A stretch of DNA of 64,000 bases from a virus: positions 124,001 through 188,000 of IMG/VR virus record IMGVR_UViG_3300031952_000001; one strand, written 5' to 3'. Under the pieces are notes generated by a model. It was not told where the DNA came from. It did no database searches and saw only the letters and a program-made list of their open reading frames with translations. Positions 39,038-46,693 of this stretch are shown piece after piece. Position 1 is the first letter of the stretch. Each line of letters starts with the position of its first letter. The position numbers and the translations under genes were made by a program.

Positions 39038-39744
39038 CACTCGGGAAGTTCATCGTCTTCGAGGGCGCGGACGGTGCCGGCACGACGACGCAGTCGAAGC
39101 TCCTGATGGAGGCTCTCCTAGCTCTCGGGCTGCCGGTGATTCAAACCTTCGAGCCCTCGAACAACGTGATCGGAAGGACACTGCGCGAAATCCTGTCAGG
39201 AAAGCATGGAGGTCTTGAAGTCTGGGGCTGGCGTGAGCTGTCGTACCTCTTCATGGCGGACAGGATCCACCATGTGAAGACCGTGATCGCCCCGGCCCTC
39301 AAGGCGGGGACGCACGTCATCTGCGACAGGTATTACGCGAGCACGCTCGTCTACCAGAGCACCAGCGCGCCTTCGCACAACGAGCAGCTCGACAGGATCT
39401 TTTCTCTCTTGAAAGAGATGCAGGGCCAGCCGGACTTCCTGGAACCCCACCTCTGGCTCTACCTGCGGGTCTTGGATGTCGGTGTTCTCGAAGCGCGCAG
39501 GTCGTCTCGGGGCAGCGAAGAAATCTATGAGAAGACCGAGCTTCAGCGGAAGGTTGTCGATCTCTATGAAACCTGGAGCGCCCGCACTGTGCGTCCACAG
39601 CACAGCACTGTCCGCCGGGTGGACGCAACCCGGGAGATCCGGGAGGTCTTCACCGATTGTCTTCGGAGCACCTTGCTCCTTGTCGCAGCGGAGAAGCTCG
39701 ACCTGGTCGATGAGACCGTGGCGAAAGTCCTGGAGAAGATCTGA
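39034..39744 (+). CDS. tmk: Thymidylate kinase-like protein (altered P-loop)
   Basis: 236 residues, near the usual dTMP kinase length. FIVFEGADGAGTTTQSKLL (6-24) is the Tmk P-loop region, but the Walker A lysine position is Thr (GADGAGTTT, not GADGAGKTT). ICDRYYASTLVYQ (96-108) is the DRY substrate/LID motif. dTMP kinase converts dTMP to dTDP for DNA synthesis. Variants with GAGTTTQ exist elsewhere to my knowledge, so it may still be active. Confidence 0.88.
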   Translation: MTLGKFIVFEGADGAGTTTQSKLLMEALLALGLPVIQTFEPSNNVIGRTLREILSGKHGGLEVWGWRELSYLFMADRIHHVKTVIAPALKAGTHVICDRYYASTLVYQSTSAPSHNEQLDRIFSLLKEMQGQPDFLEPHLWLYLRVLDVGVLEARRSSRGSEEIYEKTELQRKVVDLYETWSARTVRPQHSTVRRVDATREIREVFTDCLRSTLLLVAAEKLDLVDETVAKVLEKI

Positions 39745-40247
39745 TGGCCGAAGAAGAAGTCTCCATCGGGGAGCTGTACAAGCTCTCGATCTACATGCAG
39801 GGCGTCTGGTGGTACGCAGACGATGACGACAACCCCTTCGACGTCGCCATGCTCGTCTGTCCGGACGGAGACAAGATGACGTACCTGTACACGCTGCGGG
39901 GTGCCCAGATCCAGTTCGTCAGGACCGAGAAGACACCTTCGAAGCTCTGGGCCGCGCCGAGCAAGAAGAACCCCATCATGGACAAGTTCGGGTGGAGGAT
40001 CTGGAAGGACGATGCACCCATAAACTACATGCTGCCCCCGCGGCTCTATAATGACGCTGTGAGGGACCTGCTCCAGCAGACGCAAGAGTTCCGGCAGTCG
40101 CTCTCTGAGGCTCGAAAAGTGGTCACCGCTTTCGATACCAAGATCAAAAAATCCGCCGCGCTGAAGAAGTCGCGAGCGGAGTGGGCCGCGTGGGTTGCAG
40201 AACGAAGACCGGGAGGGACAAATGGCAGCAGAGGATCTGATCGATGA
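39744..40247 (+). CDS. Hypothetical protein, 167 aa
   Basis: ATG overlaps the kinase stop. Beta-rich first half (GVWWYADDDDNPFDVAMLVC), helical second half. It overlaps the LexA-like gene by 26 bases. Function unknown. Confidence 0.8.
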   Translation: MAEEEVSIGELYKLSIYMQGVWWYADDDDNPFDVAMLVCPDGDKMTYLYTLRGAQIQFVRTEKTPSKLWAAPSKKNPIMDKFGWRIWKDDAPINYMLPPRLYNDAVRDLLQQTQEFRQSLSEARKVVTAFDTKIKKSAALKKSRAEWAAWVAERRPGGTNGSRGSDR

Positions 40248-40698
40248 CACTGAGGGCAGAGACCTCATTGATGACTTCCTGAAGAGGCAAAAACCCTTAC
40301 TGGAAGATCTGACCGCTCGACAGAAGGAGATCCTGAGCATCATCTCCAGCCACATGGTTCGGGAAGGAGTCTCTCCCTCTCTAAGAGAGATCGGTCGCGA
40401 TGCCGGCATCGCTTCTCTCAATGGAGTGGTTGACCACCTGAAGGCCTTGATCCGCAAAGGGTGGCTCCGGAACTCGGGGAAGGGGCGTGCCCGCGGGTAC
40501 GTTTTGAGCGCCGCAGCTACAGGGGTTGTTCCCGGGGTGTCCAAGAATGTGAACCACATCACCTTGAGGAAGCTGAACGACTTCATTCGAGACTTTCCGG
40601 ACAACGTCCTGGCTGATCTGGCATCTTGCGAAACCCCGCAGGACGGGGCCTTGCTTATCGTCAATCTCGTGGACGACATCCTGTCGGGCAACTACTAG
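40222..40698 (+). CDS. LexA-type DNA-binding protein lacking the protease domain
   Basis: Start at the ATG after GGGAGGGACAA. Residues about 30-95 (LTARQKEILSIISSHMVREG, SPSLREIGRDAGIAS, VVDHLKALIRKGWLR) match the LexA winged helix nearly throughout. The remaining residues lack the S24 Ala-Gly cleavage site and Ser/Lys dyad. It may block SOS-type or phage promoters without being self-cleavable. Confidence 0.88.
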   Translation: MAAEDLIDDTEGRDLIDDFLKRQKPLLEDLTARQKEILSIISSHMVREGVSPSLREIGRDAGIASLNGVVDHLKALIRKGWLRNSGKGRARGYVLSAAATGVVPGVSKNVNHITLRKLNDFIRDFPDNVLADLASCETPQDGALLIVNLVDDILSGNY

Positions 40699-41289
40699 AT
40701 GGTCACCTCGGTCCGGTTCCTCCAGAAGTTCTGTTGCTTCGAGCCGGGCGACACCTTCGAGTTCCGTCCTGGGGTGAACCTGCTCGTCGGCGACCAGGGC
40801 TGCGGGAAAAGCTCCTTGATGAACGCGATCCGTCTCTCGGATCGAAAGAACCCTGTCGTCGAGGTCGTGCTGGGGCAGCGGGGTGCGAAGGTGTTCGCCT
40901 TCGACTTCGAGCGGGACAACCCGCGGATGCGCTCCATGTCGTCCGAAGGTGACCTGTCCTACCAGATGAAGGCGGCCTGGGGCTCCCATGGGGAGTCCGT
41001 GAAGAGCATCCTCTCGGGGCTCCTGCCGGCCGTGCAGGGGCAGCTGCGGAAGCACCCTGATCTGACCCCGCTGGTCCTGCTCGACGAGCCCGACATCGGG
41101 CTGAGCATCCGCAGCTGCTACCGGGTGATCGGGGTCCTCCTGAAGCTGGAAGCGTTGGGTGCCCAGATCCTCTGCGCGGTCCACAACCCTACGGTGATCG
41201 AGGCCTTTCCTCAGGTCCTGAGCCTGGAAGATCGGGAGTGGCTGGCATCCGAGGTGTTCATCGAACGTCAACGTCGTCACGAGCTTTAG
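40699..41289 (+). CDS. ABC/AAA-type ATPase (RecF/SMC-like, short)
   Basis: 196 residues with every ATP-site element: Walker A GDQGCGKSS (31-39), signature-like SHGES (96-100), Walker B LVLLDEPD (125-132) and H-loop AVHNP (160-164). The compact form matches bacterial AAA ATPases of unknown partner. Follows the LexA-like gene with no gap, so it is in the same operon. Possibly DNA repair or anti-host; undecided. Confidence 0.88.
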   Translation: MVTSVRFLQKFCCFEPGDTFEFRPGVNLLVGDQGCGKSSLMNAIRLSDRKNPVVEVVLGQRGAKVFAFDFERDNPRMRSMSSEGDLSYQMKAAWGSHGESVKSILSGLLPAVQGQLRKHPDLTPLVLLDEPDIGLSIRSCYRVIGVLLKLEALGAQILCAVHNPTVIEAFPQVLSLEDREWLASEVFIERQRRHEL

Positions 41290-41316
41290 AACCTGTTCAG
41301 ACCTCCGTGGTACACT
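41285..41316 (+). promoter_or_regulatory. Late-type promoter
   Basis: TTTAGAACC, then GTGGTACACT. It overlaps the end of the ATPase gene and is the first rightward member of the late family. Confidence 0.65.
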
Positions 41317-41340
41317 GCTCGGTGCCACAAGGAGGCACCG

Positions 41341-43032
41341 ATGACGCCGACCAAGATCCTCATCATCACTGTCGTGGGCAACGCGCATCTCTCCATCGAA
41401 GGGATCCACGTCCGGGTGAAGGTGGATCCTCTCCATCCAGACTCGGTGTTTCTGCACGAAGTTCAGGAGGACTTTGAATTCCTGTACAACCTGGCGAGCT
41501 TCGTGGAGTCCGGCAAGGCCATCGTCACGATGGACGGAGACGTACTGACCGCGGATGTAGTGCGGTCCTTGGCGGAGCGTGACACCTCCGAGATCGTGGG
41601 TGGTGGCGAGTTCACCAAGCTGACCGACGTTCCTCAGTCCTACGCCGGCCAGGCCGGAAAGGTCGTCAAGGTCAACCCGACTGCGACCGGCCTGGAGTTC
41701 GGGGTCGGGGGCGGCGGCGCGGGGGCCTTCACGGACCTCTCGGATGTCCCGGGTACCTACGTGGGTCAGTCCTTGAAGCTGGTTCGAGTCAACGTGGCTG
41801 AAGGCGGGTTGGAGTTCGTGGTGCCCCCCGCCACCCTGCCAGACCTCTCGGTGGTCCTGGGGAAGATCGATGCAGCGCTGGCGGCTCCCGCGACCGTGAT
41901 CGTGTCAGGAGTCGGGGCCGGCGACCTCCAGACGGCCATCGCCGCCGCGGCGGACGGAGACGTGATCGAGGTCCGGACGAACGCGACCTACAGCCCGATC
42001 ACCCTGCCGTCGACCATGGTGCTCACCATCAGGGCCGGCATCGGCTACGGCCCCATGCTGACCGGGCTCAAGTGCATCCAGATCCTGGATGGGGCGCATG
42101 ATCACATCGTCAGCGGGTTCGGCTTTACGGCCTACACGACCGACGACAACAACGCCCAAGGTGCAGGGATCACGTTCCGCGATCAAGGTTCAAAGTGCCA
42201 GGATCTCATCTTCCACAACCTGCACTTCGAGGAGGTCACCGCCGGCTCTGCGGTGCTCATGTCCTTCCATCGGAGCGTCGGCCCAGACGACTACGCCAAC
42301 CCGCCACAGCCCGCGGAGATGTCGGACGGCATCTCGTTCGTCTCCTGCTCGTTCTACAAGGCGTGCAAGGACGGCACCGAGGGCGCGGCACTCCTTTTGC
42401 GAGGGTTCAACAAACCGATCTTCTACGGCTGCTACGTGGATGGTGCGGCTCTGAACTCCCGGGGGTTCATGCTCCAGAACTGCACGAACTTCCGGGTGGA
42501 AGGGAATCGGATCCAGTCGTTCACTGGGAACGGCGAGGGGCTCAAGATCGACTCCATTGGGCTCCCGGTCGCTGTCCGGAACACAGGGTACGTCATCGAC
42601 AACGACGCCTACAAGTGCATCGAGGGGATCGACTGTGACGACGACTGCGACGTGGTCGTGCTCAACAACCGCTGTGTCGAGTGCACCGACGAAGGCATCT
42701 CCATCGACGGGGGTGCCGCGCCGGCCATCGCTCGGGTCTTGGCGGTCGGGAACATCTGCACTCTTGGGACCCGAGGCATCTACGCCGAGGCGGGCTCTAT
42801 CTGCGAGCTGTCGGGGAACTCGTGCTTCGGGAACACGACCGACTACTCCATCCTGAACGGCTACGTGCTCCCAGGCTCGAACCTCACCACGCTCGGACCT
42901 GCCCGCAGGTACGTTCCGGCTCAAGGGGTTCCGTACATTCCCGCGGCCCCCGGCAACTGGGTGGGACCGGTCCCGACGACCGTGGCGGCTGCCCTCGACC
43001 GGATCGCAGCGGCAATCGGTCCCATCCCGTAG
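41341..43032 (+). CDS. Tail fibre or receptor-binding protein with beta-helix, 563 aa
   Basis: Residues 1-90 form a virion-anchor-like domain. Two copies of the fibre motif FT.L.DVP..Y.GQ...VV.VN....GLEF follow at 91-120 and 130-160. Residues about 190-510 have the spacing of a right-handed parallel beta-helix (pectate-lyase-like: GDVIEVRTNATY, ITFRDQG, LIFHNLHFEEVT). C-terminal VPYIPAAPGNWVGP. Attachment or polysaccharide degradation is likely. AAGGAGGCACCG precedes the ATG. Confidence 0.85.
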   Translation: MTPTKILIITVVGNAHLSIEGIHVRVKVDPLHPDSVFLHEVQEDFEFLYNLASFVESGKAIVTMDGDVLTADVVRSLAERDTSEIVGGGEFTKLTDVPQSYAGQAGKVVKVNPTATGLEFGVGGGGAGAFTDLSDVPGTYVGQSLKLVRVNVAEGGLEFVVPPATLPDLSVVLGKIDAALAAPATVIVSGVGAGDLQTAIAAAADGDVIEVRTNATYSPITLPSTMVLTIRAGIGYGPMLTGLKCIQILDGAHDHIVSGFGFTAYTTDDNNAQGAGITFRDQGSKCQDLIFHNLHFEEVTAGSAVLMSFHRSVGPDDYANPPQPAEMSDGISFVSCSFYKACKDGTEGAALLLRGFNKPIFYGCYVDGAALNSRGFMLQNCTNFRVEGNRIQSFTGNGEGLKIDSIGLPVAVRNTGYVIDNDAYKCIEGIDCDDDCDVVVLNNRCVECTDEGISIDGGAAPAIARVLAVGNICTLGTRGIYAEAGSICELSGNSCFGNTTDYSILNGYVLPGSNLTTLGPARRYVPAQGVPYIPAAPGNWVGPVPTTVAAALDRIAAAIGPIP

Positions 43033-43037
43033 GCCTC

Positions 43038-43069
43038 TTTTAAAAATCCAGAGAGACCTGTAGTATAGT
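43038..43069 (+). promoter_or_regulatory. Late-type promoter
   Basis: TTTTAAAAATCC, 14 bases, TATAGT (43064-43069). One of the clearest members of the family. Confidence 0.75.
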
Positions 43070-43088
43070 TCGAGCACGGAGGACCTCC

Positions 43089-43964
43089 ATGAAGACGATA
43101 CGAATCGCAGAGTCCGGGGCCGTCGACCGCTTGGTCAAGTTCTTCAACGCGCGCCAGGCGGCGCTTGCGGACAGGCTCCAGCAAGTCCTGGACATGTACA
43201 CGCCGACGAATTCAAGGTCGCCTGCGGGCAACCCCTACGTCGGTGAGGGTCTCGAAGGGCAGAAGTTCACCGTGACCCCAGCCCCCACCCAGGATCCCAG
43301 CCAGGAGCTGGCCTACGTCAAGGACAACACCGGCATGGAGGTCATCGTGGACCCCATGATCGCCATCCAGTACCTCCAGAACGCTCCTCCGGAGGGTGTC
43401 TCCTTGGAGTCCATCTGGAACACCCTCAATCAGGTGAGCGCCGAGAGCCAGACCAGCGCGCTGACGTTCTCCGGACAGGATGAGGCCGCGGAGTCCGCTT
43501 GGGACCAGGCGATCACGGCTGCCCAGAGGAAGAGGGCCGTAAGCGAAGTCGAGGAGGCCATCAAGGAGCAGGTTGAGTTCTACAAGAGCCAGCTCGACGA
43601 GGACACGAAGCGCAAGATTCAGATGCTGAACGAGGACCTGTACAACGGCCCTCTCTACGTGAATCCCGAGGATCCCGACGAGTGGTCCTACGCCAGCGCT
43701 GAGGAGGGCTACGTTGCCTTCGATTTCCAGGCTGCCAGCCGAGAGGTTATGGGCATCCTTCAAGACGTCGTCCAGGGCTTCTACGTCGACGAGTACGGAG
43801 GTACCTACAGCTCCGAAAACGAAGCCTATCAGATGGCGAACTTGGGGTCGGATCGCGATCCTGAAGACGAAGACGACCCCTGGCTGCCCATGCTTTGGGA
43901 GGTAGAATCCGGTCAGATCATCGAGAAGATCCTCGGCAAAGAGCTGTACAACACGATCAGGTAG
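43089..43964 (+). CDS. Hypothetical late protein, 291 aa
   Basis: GGAGGACCTCC precedes the ATG. Helical, acidic, with a coiled-coil middle (SEVEEAIKEQVEFYKSQLDE) and DPEDEDDPWLP near the end. Under a late promoter; virion or assembly protein is possible. Confidence 0.8.
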   Translation: MKTIRIAESGAVDRLVKFFNARQAALADRLQQVLDMYTPTNSRSPAGNPYVGEGLEGQKFTVTPAPTQDPSQELAYVKDNTGMEVIVDPMIAIQYLQNAPPEGVSLESIWNTLNQVSAESQTSALTFSGQDEAAESAWDQAITAAQRKRAVSEVEEAIKEQVEFYKSQLDEDTKRKIQMLNEDLYNGPLYVNPEDPDEWSYASAEEGYVAFDFQAASREVMGILQDVVQGFYVDEYGGTYSSENEAYQMANLGSDRDPEDEDDPWLPMLWEVESGQIIEKILGKELYNTIR

Positions 43965-43973
43965 TCCCACCTC

Positions 43974-44002
43974 TTGACATCTCGCACAGGCTGATCTATA
44001 GT
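43974..44002 (+). promoter_or_regulatory. Second-type promoter
   Basis: TTGACA, 17 bases (ending GGCTGATC), TATAGT. It lies between late genes, so the 44-45.3 kb pair may be transcribed earlier than its neighbours. Confidence 0.75.
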
Positions 44003-44044
44003 ATCACAGTACGGCAGTGGGGGCGAACGCCCTTCGGAGGTGCT

Positions 44045-44767
44045 ATGAGCCAAGTCGACGAGCTGACCGGCCTCTTCTCTGGGTTCCGAAAGACCATGCC
44101 CACCATCCCGCATCCTGCGAAAGTGCAGTACCGGAACTACTGGGTGCAGGAGGCTGCGCACAGCCTTCCGATACCGGCATCCGTACGCTTCGCGAATGGC
44201 AACCCTGATGGGGTCATGATCTTGGGCGTCCAAGGGTCCTACTTCCCGACCATGATCTTCTCCTGGGGACCCCAGGTGGTGTACACCGAACTCGACGCGA
44301 GCTTCGACGATGTGGCCCTGGCTCATGCCCGTCGGAGGGTGTTCGATGGGCAGGACGAGAAGGACAACTTCTGCCCGATCTGCGAGCAGCGGGTGAAGCT
44401 CTACCGGCGCAAGCTCCACACGGAGATGGCACTGTTCCTGATCAAGCTGGTCAAGGCGTACCAGAAGGAGCCGCGGTGGTACTCCACGCGCGAGCTGCTG
44501 CCGGCGACGTCCAAGGCGGCTACCGACGGTGCCTACTTGACACGGTGGGGCCTGGTGGAGAAGATGCCTTCCATGAACTCCGCGGGCGGCAAGGCCGGCA
44601 TGTACCAGCCGACTCAGAAGGGCATCGACTTTGCCCAAGGGAAGAGCATGGTCGCGTCCCACGTCCACATCATCTGTGGGAAAACTGTGGGGTTCTCGGA
44701 AACCCCTGTTTTCATTGAGAATTGTCTGTGCAAAAAATTCAATTACGCCGAGCTGATGTTCGGCTGA
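44045..44767 (+). CDS. Hypothetical protein with zinc site and winged-helix-like region, 240 aa
   Basis: Start at the ATG after CGGAGGTGCT. FCPICEQRVK is one half of a zinc site. A helix and wing follow (ALFLIKLVKAYQKEPRWYST ... AYLTRWGLVE, GMYQPTQKGIDFA). Resembles small phage proteins with this tail (from memory). Function unknown. Confidence 0.8.
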   Translation: MSQVDELTGLFSGFRKTMPTIPHPAKVQYRNYWVQEAAHSLPIPASVRFANGNPDGVMILGVQGSYFPTMIFSWGPQVVYTELDASFDDVALAHARRRVFDGQDEKDNFCPICEQRVKLYRRKLHTEMALFLIKLVKAYQKEPRWYSTRELLPATSKAATDGAYLTRWGLVEKMPSMNSAGGKAGMYQPTQKGIDFAQGKSMVASHVHIICGKTVGFSETPVFIENCLCKKFNYAELMFG

Positions 44768-44779
44768 GAGGAGGCCTCG

Positions 44780-45298
44780 ATGGCGCAGAAGACCAAGGTG
44801 AAGATCACAACCATGACCCCGAAGACGAGAAAGAAGCTCGTGGCGAAGGCCAGGCCGTTCTCCGTGGTGAACCCCTTGGAGAAGGCGAAAGTTCTGGAGG
44901 AAGACCCCACCCTCGCGTACTTCATGGGGTCCGCGGAGCGGAAGGAGCATCTGAAGATCATCGAGAGCCTGAAGGCCCAGCTCGAAGAGGCTCGTAAGAG
45001 CTGCACCTCTAAGGAGGATCAGCAGTTCTTCTCGAACTACGCCGGCACGAGCGAGTTCCTGTACAACTCCGAGAGCGTCAGGGCGACCACGAGCTACGAA
45101 GCCCTCCAGAAGATGATCCACCTCTGGGAGGCCGAGGTCGTCCACCGCAAGGTGCTCGCCAAGGCCCTCAACAACTTCAGGATGCTGCACGCCGACAGGC
45201 CGGTCCAGGTCTGCCCGTCTTGCGGGCTGGTCACGTCCTCCAAGATCCAGCAGACCATGCTTTGCCCCGACTGCAAGAGGACCTTTAAGAAAAACTAG
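44780..45298 (+). CDS. Helical protein with C-terminal zinc ribbon, 172 aa
   Basis: GAGAGGAGGCCTCG precedes the ATG. Basic N-terminus (TKVKITTMTPKTRKKLVAK), coiled coil, then VCPSCGLVTSSK ... LCPDCKRTFKK, a complete zinc ribbon. Nucleic-acid binding is plausible. Confidence 0.85.
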   Translation: MAQKTKVKITTMTPKTRKKLVAKARPFSVVNPLEKAKVLEEDPTLAYFMGSAERKEHLKIIESLKAQLEEARKSCTSKEDQQFFSNYAGTSEFLYNSESVRATTSYEALQKMIHLWEAEVVHRKVLAKALNNFRMLHADRPVQVCPSCGLVTSSKIQQTMLCPDCKRTFKKN

Positions 45299-45308
45299 CG
45301 AGATAGGG

Positions 45309-45349
45309 TAAAATCTCGACAAGAAACCGGCGTGGTACTGTGATATAGT
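45309..45349 (+). promoter_or_regulatory. Late-type promoter, weaker match
   Basis: GTAAAATCTC, then GTGGTACTGT and a further TGATATAGT (TATAGT at 45344). Spacing differs from other late promoters, depending on which -10 is used. Confidence 0.5.
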
Positions 45350-45370
45350 GGCCGGGCTAAGGAGGACCTC

Positions 45371-45850
45371 ATGAAAGGACGCCCCGGATTCTGGATGCCC
45401 CCGGTTGAAAAACCGGAGGACGTGGGCATTTCGAGTGAAGACTCGTTGAACCGCATCGCGAACTCCCTCCCGGAGGCCGCCTTCCAGCTCGCGGCTCAGC
45501 GGGCTGCGCAGATGGGTCTGGAGTACGGGAACAGCGAGGTCTTCGACGGCGACCCGGGCTACCCCGACGAGAGGGGCTATGGTGGGGGCGGAGGCGGTGG
45601 TGGCCGGCAGGTCGAGGCGAACTTCGACGGCATCGCGGACGACGACCTGTACCGGGTCGCTCGCGCGCTGTACAAGTCCGGCCAGCCCGAGCAAAGCGTC
45701 GAGATGGACGACGGCTCCATCGTCGAGCTGCACCCTGATGACCTGGCGATCCTCATCGTCCGCCAGGGACGCTCCATGAACCACGTCGACATCCGCTCGG
45801 CCCGCTCGATCCGGCATCTGGACCAGATGTGGTCGGAAATCGTCGGCTGA
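45371..45850 (+). CDS. Hypothetical late protein with Gly linker, 159 aa
   Basis: AAGGAGGACCTC precedes the ATG. A GGGGGGGG linker (about 71-78) separates two domains. Under a late promoter. Structural role is possible. Confidence 0.8.
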   Translation: MKGRPGFWMPPVEKPEDVGISSEDSLNRIANSLPEAAFQLAAQRAAQMGLEYGNSEVFDGDPGYPDERGYGGGGGGGGRQVEANFDGIADDDLYRVARALYKSGQPEQSVEMDDGSIVELHPDDLAILIVRQGRSMNHVDIRSARSIRHLDQMWSEIVG

Positions 45851-45856
45851 CCTCGG

Positions 45857-45888
45857 TTTAAAGATTCGACATCCGCGCGTGGTATAGT
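45857..45888 (+). promoter_or_regulatory. Late-type promoter
   Basis: GTTTAAAGATTC, then GTGGTATAGT (TATAGT 45883-45888). Confidence 0.7.
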
Positions 45889-45912
45889 GTCCCCTGTCCA
45901 AGGAGGACCTCT

Positions 45913-46692
45913 ATGCGTAAATCCGGGCTGACTAGCGGCACTAGGGATCATCTTCGCCGGCTCACGGCCGAGAAGGTGGGCGGGATGAACCTGGACGAGG
46001 TGGTCGCGTCCCTGCCGAAGCCGCAGCCGGTTCGCCAGAAGCCTCGGCAAGCTCAGGTCCAGAAGGCCCCTCCGGTTCCCGCCCGCCAGGCCTGGGAGTA
46101 CAAGGAGCCCGACTCCGACCGGGACATCTTCATGACCGTCCTCAACGAGGAGGCCAAGGATCCCATGGCGGAGCAGAGCAGCAAGCTCCTGGACGACACC
46201 CTCAAGGACATGCGGAAGGGCCCAGGGATCACCCCCGGGCTGTCCCCGAAGCGCCCGAAGGGCATGCCGAAGAGCCCCCTGAAGAAGGACTGGACTCTCC
46301 GGTCCGCTCAGAGGTTTCTTGCCCTCCTGAAGAGGGCCTACGACATCCGGAACTTCTACGTCGAGGACTCCGAGGGCCCCCAGGCCCCGGTGTCGATCTC
46401 GGCGTCCTTGAACATCCCGATGGCCGGGAGCGAGCGGGGTGTCAACGACCTCGAAGAGTACGTCTCCGACGTCATCACCCAGGCCTTGAACCTCGGCGGG
46501 GAGCACCAGCTGATCGTCACCGCGAAGAACGGATCGGTCGCTTCGGTCAGTGGCGCAACCCCGCCGCCGGTCTCGGTGAACCTCGAAGGCTTCGATCCGA
46601 CCAAGGAGGCCGAGCTTCGCACCTTGATCGAGGGCCTGGTCGTGGAGGCCGTGGCGCAGTTCGCGGACAGCAGAGGTAGGACCCGAGCGTAG
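45913..46692 (+). CDS. Hypothetical late protein, 259 aa
   Basis: AAGGAGGACCTCT precedes the ATG. A Pro/Lys/Gln-rich disordered segment (about 34-62) leads into a helical and then a beta-rich part. It is co-oriented one base before the large tail gene. Function unknown. Confidence 0.8.
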   Translation: MRKSGLTSGTRDHLRRLTAEKVGGMNLDEVVASLPKPQPVRQKPRQAQVQKAPPVPARQAWEYKEPDSDRDIFMTVLNEEAKDPMAEQSSKLLDDTLKDMRKGPGITPGLSPKRPKGMPKSPLKKDWTLRSAQRFLALLKRAYDIRNFYVEDSEGPQAPVSISASLNIPMAGSERGVNDLEEYVSDVITQALNLGGEHQLIVTAKNGSVASVSGATPPPVSVNLEGFDPTKEAELRTLIEGLVVEAVAQFADSRGRTRA

Positions 46693-46693
46693 A

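Noticed and set aside
43913-45901. 662-aa open frame on the minus strand
   Set aside because: Crosses several plus-strand genes, promoters and gene starts. Its composition is typical of an antisense GC-rich frame.
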